10,606 bases of DNA from an uncultured Actinomycetes bacterium (GTDB taxonomy: Bacteria; Actinomycetota; Actinomycetes; Nanopelagicales; Nanopelagicaceae). Position numbers and translations under genes: made by a program. Below are positions 1-6,223 of the stretch, one piece after another. The DNA lies in the NCBI GenBank assembly GCA_903845465.1, contig CAIMXQ010000092.1:1-10606 (forward strand). Direction: 5' to 3'. Under the pieces are notes generated by a model. That model searched no databases, had not been told where the DNA came from, and saw only the letters and a program-made list of their open reading frames with translations. Positions within the stretch are counted from its first letter, which is position 1; the number at the start of each line of letters is the position of its first letter.

Positions 1-3
1 AGA

Positions 4-1101
4 TTACTTCTGCGCCGTCAGCAATGGCACAGAACTTTCAATCACTGAATCTCCGCCGTGATGACCAATCATTGCGCCCTCTTTATCGCTGCGCTCTGGA
101 TCAAGTAGAACTATATTTTCTTGAGCAATCGCAATCACATCTCCGGCACGTTCTGATGCATCAAGGCTTACGTGTGGTCCAAAGAGACCGGCATCTATTG
201 CGCTTTTTCGCGTATGCATCTTTACCCTTGATCCCAATGCAGTTTCCCATCGTGAGACAACTTCGGATGCTGCCTGAGGGCTAGTTGTATTGAGATAGAG
301 ATGACGTGCTCGTGGTTCGCCCGCAATCACAGCAATATCTTTCTGCAGATCATTATCGAGTCCTAGAATAATCTTTTCTCCCACATTGATCATTCCGTGA
401 TCAGCTGTTAGCCAGATACGAGTGCCAGTCGGAACCTTCGCAATCAGATCTGCTGCAAGTTGATCTACCGCGCCGAGGGCTGCAAGCCATTTATCTGAAC
501 CCACGCCATCTGAATGACCAGCCGAATCCAGATCATTGACATAGAGATAGACAAACGATGGTGACTTCGACAGCGCGGTGATTGTCTCTGAAATCAAATC
601 GGCTGCGATATTTGCGCCTTTATAGTGAGCGCCGCGAAATACAGCGCGAGTAAATCCAGTATTTTCATAGCGCTTGGCCGCAACATGTGTCGTTGTAATT
701 CCAGCAGCCACCGCGCGTTCAAAGAGTGTGGGAACTGGTTGCCAGATCGCTGGATCTACTCGCTCATCCCACTTGAGAGTATTGAGAATGCGTCCTCCGC
801 TTCGGGGAACTTGCACCGTATAGCCGAGCATTCCATGTGCACCAGGCATTTCACCTGTTGTCAGCGTTGCAAGGCTTGTTGCAGTCGTGCTGGGGAAAGA
901 AGTTGTAACACTTCCTCGAGATTGCATGCGTGCAAGCGTGGGAGCTGTATCTGCGAACTGAGTCAGCACATCGGCGCCGAGTCCATCGACGAGAAAGAGA
1001 ATCTCGCGACCCGTGGGACTTTCACCACACCCGATTGAATCTTGCGCAGTCGTTAAACCCAAACTAGAGAAGATCGAAGGCATGATCTGCGACAAATGCA
1101 C
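4..1101 (-). CDS. Alkaline phosphatase superfamily protein, nucleotide pyrophosphatase/phosphodiesterase type
   Basis: A complete 365-aa protein of the type I phosphodiesterase / nucleotide pyrophosphatase branch of the alkaline phosphatase superfamily, which are two-metal hydrolases of phosphodiester or phosphomonoester bonds. Visible metal-site motifs are VDGLG (Asp39), the Ser/Thr-rich nucleophile block SFPSTTATS (68-76), NDLDSAGH (Asp192, His196), TADHG (Asp234, His235) and GHHGG (His347/348). Which residue of the 68-73 block is the nucleophile cannot be decided by eye. No signal peptide or membrane helix is evident, so a cytoplasmic enzyme is likely. The start used is a GTG at 1099-1101; an ATG six codons in (1081-1083) is equally possible, and neither has a convincing Shine-Dalgarno sequence. 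The gene diverges from psuG across 32 bases. The substrate is unknown; a role in nucleotide turnover beside the pseudouridine genes is only a guess from position. Confidence 0.87.
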   Translation of the reverse strand: MHLSQIMPSIFSSLGLTTAQDSIGCGESPTGREILFLVDGLGADVLTQFADTAPTLARMQSRGSVTTSFPSTTATSLATLTTGEMPGAHGMLGYTVQVPRSGGRILNTLKWDERVDPAIWQPVPTLFERAVAAGITTTHVAAKRYENTGFTRAVFRGAHYKGANIAADLISETITALSKSPSFVYLYVNDLDSAGHSDGVGSDKWLAALGAVDQLAADLIAKVPTGTRIWLTADHGMINVGEKIILGLDNDLQKDIAVIAGEPRARHLYLNTTSPQAASEVVSRWETALGSRVKMHTRKSAIDAGLFGPHVSLDASERAGDVIAIAQENIVLLDPERSDKEGAMIGHHGGDSVIESSVPLLTAQK

Positions 1102-1126
1102 AGCCCTATCTTCTCACGAGTATTGT
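1097..1126 (+). promoter_or_regulatory. Candidate leaderless promoter for psuG
   Basis: A TATTGT hexamer at 1121-1126 fits the actinobacterial -10 pattern TAnnnT and ends exactly 7 bases before the psuG ATG. Transcription would then begin at or next to the A of the start codon. A partial -35 match, TGCACA (1097-1102), lies 18 bases upstream. There is no Shine-Dalgarno sequence before psuG, which agrees with a leaderless mRNA. The -35 lies within the first codons of the divergent gene, so the two promoters must overlap. This is pattern matching only. Confidence 0.45.
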
Positions 1127-1133
1127 TTCCACC

Positions 1134-2042
1134 ATGAACTCGTATGAATTCGTTCCATCGCCAGAGGTTGCTGTAGCACTCAAGGCCGGAAAGCCAGTTG
1201 TTGCACTTGAATCAACAATTATTAGCCACGGCCTACCTCGCCCCTCAAATCTTGAGGTTGCTCGCGAAGTCGAATCCATTGTTCGAGCTCATGGTGCAAC
1301 CCCTGCCACAATTGCAATTCTCGATGGCAAGGTATGTATCGGACTTACAGATGAACAACTCATTGCAATTGCCAACCGAGATGACATCGCCAAAGCTTCA
1401 AGTCGAGATTTAGCAATCATCACCGCCACAGGAAAATCTGCCGCAACCACTGTTGCTGCAACTGCTCATCTTGCAGTCCTAGCTGGCATTCATGTATTTG
1501 CTACAGGTGGGCTCGGTGGCGTACACCGTGGAGCCAATGAATCATTCGATGAATCCGCAGATCTGACTGCGCTCTCTGATCTTGATATCACTGTCGTCTG
1601 CGCGGGTGTTAAATCAATCCTTGATGTCGGAGCGACTTTAGAAAGACTTGAAACTCTTGCTATCGGTCTTGTCGGTTATAAGACCACTCACTTCCCAGGT
1701 TTCTACCTCACAGATTCGGGTTTTACTATCGAACATCAAGTTAATTCAGCCGATGACATTGCACAGATAATCAAGGCTCGTCACGCGCTGAAGACTGACT
1801 TACATGCTCTTATCGTTGCCAATCCAGTGGTTAAAGAGATGGATCGCACTCGTCACGATGCAATTCTCAAGAGTGGACTCGCAGGCGCGGCTAAGAGCGG
1901 AATTATCGGTAAGGCTGTTACTCCTTACCTGCTTGAACATTTCCATACTGCATCCGAAGGTGAATCACTTAAAGTCAATATTGACATAATCAAATCTAAC
2001 TCAGCGCTAGCTGCTGATATAGCTGTAGCGGTAGCAAAGTAA
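1134..2042 (+). CDS. psuG: Pseudouridine-5'-phosphate glycosidase
   Basis: A 302-aa full-length PsuG (YeiN/IndA family). It cleaves the C-C glycosidic bond of pseudouridine 5'-phosphate to give uracil and ribose 5-phosphate, in the cytoplasm and with a divalent metal. Recognisable family blocks are ALESTIISHG (residues 25-33 region, with Glu26), PATIAILDGK (57-66), the lysine preceding SSRDL (Lys87), ATGKSAATTVAAT (98-110), FATGGLGGVHRGA (122-134), SADL with Asp143 (metal-site position), CAGVKSILD with Lys160, VANP (228-231) and SLKVNI (278-283). By alignment from memory with the E. coli enzyme, Glu26, Lys87 and Lys160 correspond to its catalytic Glu31, Lys93 and Lys166. The ATG start is in phase with the family N-terminus. 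psuK begins 4 bases after the stop, so the two are surely one transcript. Confidence 0.96.
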   Translation: MNSYEFVPSPEVAVALKAGKPVVALESTIISHGLPRPSNLEVAREVESIVRAHGATPATIAILDGKVCIGLTDEQLIAIANRDDIAKASSRDLAIITATGKSAATTVAATAHLAVLAGIHVFATGGLGGVHRGANESFDESADLTALSDLDITVVCAGVKSILDVGATLERLETLAIGLVGYKTTHFPGFYLTDSGFTIEHQVNSADDIAQIIKARHALKTDLHALIVANPVVKEMDRTRHDAILKSGLAGAAKSGIIGKAVTPYLLEHFHTASEGESLKVNIDIIKSNSALAADIAVAVAK

Positions 2043-2046
2043 ATCT

Positions 2047-2952
2047 ATGCCCGCCAAAGTCTTATGTATTGGCGATGTCATGCTGGATGTCGTTACCAAG
2101 ATTCAGGTCATGCCCTCAGCCATTAACTATGGGAGCGATACACCTGCGAAAATTTCAACTCATGGTGGGGGTGCCGCTGGAAATGTAGCGTCGTGGCTTA
2201 CTCGCACAGAAGCTCAGGCAACAATCGTCGGCCATGTGGGTGATGACGCAGCAGGTTCTGCTCTTGTCTCCGAGTTTGATCAACTTGGAGTTGCGCACCA
2301 CAACTTAGTAATTGATGAAGGTCATTCTGGAGTTGTTGTGGTGTTAGTAGATCCCACAGGAGAGCGCACAATGTTTCCCGATAATGGGGCTAACTCAGGT
2401 CTGCATATTGGCGATCTTCCAGATCTTGCCGAATATGACGCGGTATATATCTCTGGTTATTCACCACTTGACCCACTTTCTTTACCCGGTATCAAGGAGA
2501 TGATTTCCAAGATTCGCGAAGCAGTAATCCCAATCTACTTCGATCCTGCATCAGTGGGTGGCATGAAAGAGGTTGCAATAACTGAAGTGCAATCCTGGTT
2601 GCCATTGATGAACGTATTACTTCTCAATGAAGAAGAGGCCATTTACCTCTCGGGGCAAAGTGATATCGAGAAAGCGCTCGATCACTTGCTTCACGATTGT
2701 CAGACCGTTGTCATCAAACGTGGCTCTCATGGAGCAATTGGAAAAACTCGAGGCCAAGTTTCTATATCCGTTCCTGCTATTCCAACATCTGTGGCAGATA
2801 CGACGGGAGCAGGAGATGCATTTGCAGCAGGATTTATTTCACATTTCAGCACCCATCATGATTTATCACGGGCTTTGATGGCCGGAACCGAGGTTGCAGC
2901 CCATTGTGTTGCAATCGTTGGGGCAAGACCGCGTGTAGGTACCAAGATTTAA
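2047..2952 (+). CDS. psuK: PfkB-family carbohydrate kinase, probable pseudouridine kinase
   Basis: A 301-aa PfkB/ribokinase-family sugar kinase. The N-terminal family signature GGGAAGN is at 40-46. The C-terminal signature DTTGAGDAFAAGF is at 251-263, with catalytic base Asp257 and the GAGD anion hole. The NEEEA block at 194-198 is the usual mid-domain element, and the GD at 9-10 near the N-terminus is typical of the sugar-binding side. PfkB kinases cannot be assigned a substrate from signatures alone. The call as pseudouridine kinase (pseudouridine to pseudouridine 5'-phosphate) rests on the 4-base junction with psuG, the standard partner. A ribokinase-like or other nucleoside kinase activity is the alternative. 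Length is normal, with no truncation. The start lacks a strong Shine-Dalgarno sequence, so translational coupling to psuG is likely. No pseudouridine transporter gene lies in the window. Confidence 0.85.
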   Translation: MPAKVLCIGDVMLDVVTKIQVMPSAINYGSDTPAKISTHGGGAAGNVASWLTRTEAQATIVGHVGDDAAGSALVSEFDQLGVAHHNLVIDEGHSGVVVVLVDPTGERTMFPDNGANSGLHIGDLPDLAEYDAVYISGYSPLDPLSLPGIKEMISKIREAVIPIYFDPASVGGMKEVAITEVQSWLPLMNVLLLNEEEAIYLSGQSDIEKALDHLLHDCQTVVIKRGSHGAIGKTRGQVSISVPAIPTSVADTTGAGDAFAAGFISHFSTHHDLSRALMAGTEVAAHCVAIVGARPRVGTKI

Positions 2953-2978
2953 CTCAATCGCTTGGCAGAATACGCGCC

Positions 2979-4505
2979 ATGGCAGCGAAGAAGGCAGCAG
3001 CACCAAAGAAGTCAGCGAAGGTCGTTGGACCAAAGCCTGGAGAATTTCCTGGCAAGATCGTTGATATCGATGTCTCTTCAGAAATGTCTGAATCATTTCT
3101 TGAATATGCATATTCAGTAATTTATTCGCGTGCGCTTCCAGATGCGCGTGATGGACTTAAACCTGTACATCGCCGCATCCTTCATCAGATGAGCGATATG
3201 GGTCTTCGCCCAGAACGTGGCCACGTCAAAAGTGCGCGTGTAGTCGGTGAAGTAATGGGTAAGTTGCACCCTCACGGCGACTCTGCAATTTACGATGCGC
3301 TCGTTCGTATGGCCCAATCATTCTCGATGCAGCTTCCACTCATTGATGGCCATGGAAACTTTGGTTCACTCGATGCTGGCCCTGCTGCAATGCGTTACAC
3401 CGAGGCGCGCCTTGCATCGGCTGCGATGTCGATGGTTGCTGAGGCAGATGAAAATACTGTCGACTTCGGTCCTAACTACGACGGTCAGCTCGCTGAACCT
3501 CTCGTGCTGCCTGCAGCATTTCCCAATCTTCTCGTCAACGGTGGTTCTGGAATTGCAGTAGGTATGGCGACAAATATGGCGCCACATAATCTTGGCGAAG
3601 TTATCGCTGCGACAAAATTCTTGATTGATAATCCAAAGGCAACGCTCAACCAATTGATGAAACATATGCCTGCGCCAGATTTCCCAACCGGTGGTGAAAT
3701 CGTTGGTCTCGATGGCGTGCGCGAAGCATATGCAACGGGCAAAGGTTCATTCAGAGTCCGTGCATCCGTTGAAATCTCCAAGGTCACTTCTCGGAAGATG
3801 GGCCTTGTCATCAAAGAGCTTCCCTTTAACGTCGGTCCTGAAAAGATTGTTGAACGTATCGCAGATCTTGCTAAGGCGAAGAAGATTCAAGGCATCTCAG
3901 ACATCATCGACCTCACCGATGGTCAAACAGGCACCAACGTAGTCATTGAACTCAAGAATGGTTTTGAACCTGAAGATGTCCTTGAAAAGCTCTTTAAATT
4001 AACTCCGATGGAAGATGCATTCGCAATCAACGCTGTTGCACTCGTCAAGGGCAAGCCACAGACCCTTGGTCTCAAAGAACTTCTGCAAGTTTTCATCGAC
4101 CACCGAATCGAAGTAGTACGTCGCCGTTCAGAATTTCGTAAAGCCAAGGCAGAAGATCGACTATCCCTTGTAGATGGGCTGCTCAAGGCGATTATCGATA
4201 TCGATAAGGTCATCAAGATTATCCGCGGCAGTGATGATGCAGCTGCTGCTAAAGAGAAACTCATTAAAGACTTCAAACTTAATGATGAACAAGCTACCTA
4301 CATCTTGGATATGCCACTTCGCCGCTTAACTAAGATGAGCAAGCTTGAACTTGAAACTGAATCCAAAGAATTGAAGGCAGTAATTGCAGCCCTAACGACT
4401 CTCTTAAAGAGCGAAGATGCAATTCGCAAGCAAGTATCTGAAGAACTCACTGCAGTTGGAAAATCTTTCGCAGTTCCTCGCAGAACTCGTATCGGCGCTG
4501 CATAA
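2979..4505 (+). CDS. parC: DNA topoisomerase IV subunit A, lacking the C-terminal domain
   Basis: A 508-aa GyrA/ParC-family breakage-reunion subunit. In order: a Lys/Ala-rich N-terminal tail (1-20); RALPDARDGLKPVHRR (51-66); the DNA-binding block HPHGDSAIYD (97-106), with the Ser102 and Asp106 positions linked to quinolone binding; AAMRYTE with catalytic Tyr140 and Arg139; and GIAVGMATNMAPHN (191-204), with the DNA-intercalating Ile192. The tower and coiled-coil follow to about residue 505. The protein then stops at RRTRIGAA, where family members normally continue about 250-300 residues into the DNA-wrapping beta-pinwheel. Only 101 bases separate it from the next gene, so no decayed remnant is present. 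The ATG at 2979 was chosen over an in-frame TTG further upstream, which would overlap psuK and add residues unlike the family. The call as ParC rather than GyrA rests on the nearby parE and sigA. It lies 26 bases after psuK, so cotranscription is likely. Confidence 0.93.
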   Translation: MAAKKAAAPKKSAKVVGPKPGEFPGKIVDIDVSSEMSESFLEYAYSVIYSRALPDARDGLKPVHRRILHQMSDMGLRPERGHVKSARVVGEVMGKLHPHGDSAIYDALVRMAQSFSMQLPLIDGHGNFGSLDAGPAAMRYTEARLASAAMSMVAEADENTVDFGPNYDGQLAEPLVLPAAFPNLLVNGGSGIAVGMATNMAPHNLGEVIAATKFLIDNPKATLNQLMKHMPAPDFPTGGEIVGLDGVREAYATGKGSFRVRASVEISKVTSRKMGLVIKELPFNVGPEKIVERIADLAKAKKIQGISDIIDLTDGQTGTNVVIELKNGFEPEDVLEKLFKLTPMEDAFAINAVALVKGKPQTLGLKELLQVFIDHRIEVVRRRSEFRKAKAEDRLSLVDGLLKAIIDIDKVIKIIRGSDDAAAAKEKLIKDFKLNDEQATYILDMPLRRLTKMSKLELETESKELKAVIAALTTLLKSEDAIRKQVSEELTAVGKSFAVPRRTRIGAA

Positions 4506-4517
4506 TCCAAGTACATA

Positions 4518-4554
4518 ACCCAGATTCATTAAATCAGGGTTAATGAATCTGGGT
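4518..4554 (+). terminator. Strong stem-loop after parC, likely transcription terminator
   Basis: A perfect 15-bp stem has arms at 4518-4532 (ACCCAGATTCATTAA) and 4540-4554, with a 7-base loop. It begins 12 bases after the parC stop. The tract following it is CTATAAAACTCTT, not a run of T, so it is not a classical Rho-independent terminator. Actinobacterial terminators often lack a U-run. It may instead stabilise the 3' end of the psuG-psuK-parC mRNA, or form part of the leader of the next gene. Confidence 0.6.
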
Positions 4555-4576
4555 CTATAAAACTCTTAATTTCTTA

Positions 4577-4595
4577 TCCCACGCTCACTGTGGGA
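4577..4595 (+). promoter_or_regulatory. Small hairpin covering the ABC-F Shine-Dalgarno sequence
   Basis: TCCCAC (4577-4582) can pair with GTGGGA (4590-4595) around a 7-base loop. The 3' arm contains most of GGGAGA (4592-4597), the best ribosome-binding site for the ATG at 4607, 9 bases away. If it folds, the hairpin would hide the site. With only 6 bp it may be marginal in the cell, and chance cannot be excluded. Confidence 0.35.
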
Positions 4596-4606
4596 GACTT
4601 CGCCAA

Positions 4607-6205
4607 ATGATTTCAACATCTGCCCTCGAGCTCCGCGCAGGAGCGCGCCTTCTCGTATCAGGTGTCAATGTACGTATCAATCACGGCGATCGCATCGGTT
4701 TCGTTGGCCGTAACGGAGCAGGCAAATCAACTCTTGCCAAAGTCCTTGCCGGAGAGAATCTTCCTGCAGGTGGCGCAGTTCAGCGCACAGGAAAGATTGG
4801 TTATCTCCCCCAAGATCCCCGTACCGGTGAAGATCAAGGAACTGCCCTCGATCGCATCTTATCTGCGCGCGATTTAGATCAGATTGCTGCTCGTATGACA
4901 CAGGTCGAGCAAGAGATGGCGACAACAGAAGGTGCAGAGCTTGAAAAAGCTCTCGAGCGTTACACGCGCGTTGATGCAGAATTTACAGCTGCTGGTGGCT
5001 ATGCCGCGACATCAGAAGCGGAGGCAATCGCAACTTCACTTGGTGTCTCAGAAGCTGTCTTTCATAATCAACTCGAAACACTTTCCGGTGGTCAACGTCG
5101 CCGTATTGAACTTGCACGCATTCTCTTTTCAGGAGCCGAAACACTTCTGCTCGATGAGCCCACTAACCACCTCGATGCCGATTCCATTATCTGGCTTCGC
5201 AACTACCTGACGAGCTACTCCGGTGGACTCGTCATCATCTCTCACGATGTGAACTTGATTGAAACAGTCGTAAATAAGGTCTTCTACATCGATGGAAACC
5301 GAAACGTTATCGACGTCTATAACATGGGTTGGAAGCAATACCTCTTGCAGCGCGAACAAGATGAACATCGCCGCAAGAAAGAGCGTGCCAACGCTGAGAA
5401 GAAGGCTGAGATTTTGCAGAAGCAGGGCGAAAAGATGCGCGCAAAGGCTTCGAAGGCGACAGCAGCTCAAGGAATGTTACGCCGTGCAGAGAAACTTCGT
5501 TCGAGTCTCGATGATGTACGCGTCAAAGATAAGGTCGCAAAGCTGCGCTTTCCAACTCCTGCTCCTTGTGGCAAGACTCCCCTTTCGGGTGAAGAGCTTT
5601 CGAAAAACTACGGATCACTTGAAATCTTTACCGACGTATCTTGTGTCATCGATAAGGGCTCCCGCGTTGTGATCTTGGGTCTCAATGGAGCAGGAAAGAC
5701 AACGCTTCTGAAAATTCTTGCCAACCAACTCGAATCCGATACTGGAAAAGTTGAACAAGGCCATGGATTAAAACTTGGTTACTACGCGCAGGAGCATGAA
5801 ATGCTCGACTTCGAGCGGACAATTCTTGAAAATATGATGTCGTCAAAAGATGATCTGCGCGAACCGGAAGCTCGCAATGTTCTGGGTTCATTCCTCTTCG
5901 TTGGCGATGATGTTCATAAACCGGTCAAGGTGCTCTCTGGTGGCGAAAGAACTCGTTTAGCTCTTGCAACTCTCGTAGTATCTGCAGCAAATGTTTTACT
6001 TCTCGATGAGCCAACGAACAACTTAGATCCAGCATCTCGCGAGGAAATTCTTGGAGCTCTCACTGAGTATCAAGGCGCTGTCATCATGGTCTCTCACGAT
6101 GAAGGTGCTGTGCAAGCCCTCAAGCCAGAGCGCGTGATCTTGCTGCCTGATGGCGATGAAGATATTTGGAAAGACGAATACTTCGACTTAGTCTCTATCG
6201 ATTAA
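4607..6205 (+). CDS. ABC-F family ATPase (twin ATP-binding cassettes, ribosome-associated type)
   Basis: A 532-aa protein with two ABC cassettes and no membrane segments. Cassette 1 has Walker A GRNGAGKS (34-41), LSGGQ (159-163), Walker B LLLDEP with Glu184, and switch His213. Cassette 2 has Walker A GLNGAGKT (358-365), LSGGE (443-447), LLLDEP with Glu468, and His497. Between them, residues about 240-315 are rich in Arg, Lys, Glu and Gln, the charged helical linker that ABC-F proteins insert toward the ribosomal P/E sites. Both catalytic glutamates are intact. ABC-F proteins act on translation rather than transport: some rescue stalled ribosomes, others protect against antibiotics. Which applies here cannot be told from sequence alone. 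It resembles the common short actinobacterial ABC-F group rather than the longer EttA. The ATG has a good Shine-Dalgarno sequence, GGGAGA. The leader holds two hairpins. Confidence 0.93.
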   Translation: MISTSALELRAGARLLVSGVNVRINHGDRIGFVGRNGAGKSTLAKVLAGENLPAGGAVQRTGKIGYLPQDPRTGEDQGTALDRILSARDLDQIAARMTQVEQEMATTEGAELEKALERYTRVDAEFTAAGGYAATSEAEAIATSLGVSEAVFHNQLETLSGGQRRRIELARILFSGAETLLLDEPTNHLDADSIIWLRNYLTSYSGGLVIISHDVNLIETVVNKVFYIDGNRNVIDVYNMGWKQYLLQREQDEHRRKKERANAEKKAEILQKQGEKMRAKASKATAAQGMLRRAEKLRSSLDDVRVKDKVAKLRFPTPAPCGKTPLSGEELSKNYGSLEIFTDVSCVIDKGSRVVILGLNGAGKTTLLKILANQLESDTGKVEQGHGLKLGYYAQEHEMLDFERTILENMMSSKDDLREPEARNVLGSFLFVGDDVHKPVKVLSGGERTRLALATLVVSAANVLLLDEPTNNLDPASREEILGALTEYQGAVIMVSHDEGAVQALKPERVILLPDGDEDIWKDEYFDLVSID

Positions 6206-6223
6206 TATCGAATAAAAGAAGGC

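Noticed and set aside
2904..2978. An in-frame TTG start for parC inside the end of psuK
   Set aside because: It would add 25 residues rich in Cys, Trp and Arg unlike any ParC N-terminus. The ATG at 2979 begins a typical Lys/Ala-rich tail.
2979..4505. Calling the topoisomerase subunit GyrA
   Set aside because: The GyrA-box domain is absent, the parE gene and sigA are close by, and the usual dnaN-recF-gyrB-gyrA context is missing.
4503..4606. A frameshifted or decayed ParC C-terminal domain after the stop
   Set aside because: Only 101 bases are available and they hold hairpins and a ribosome-binding site, with no pinwheel-like reading frame.
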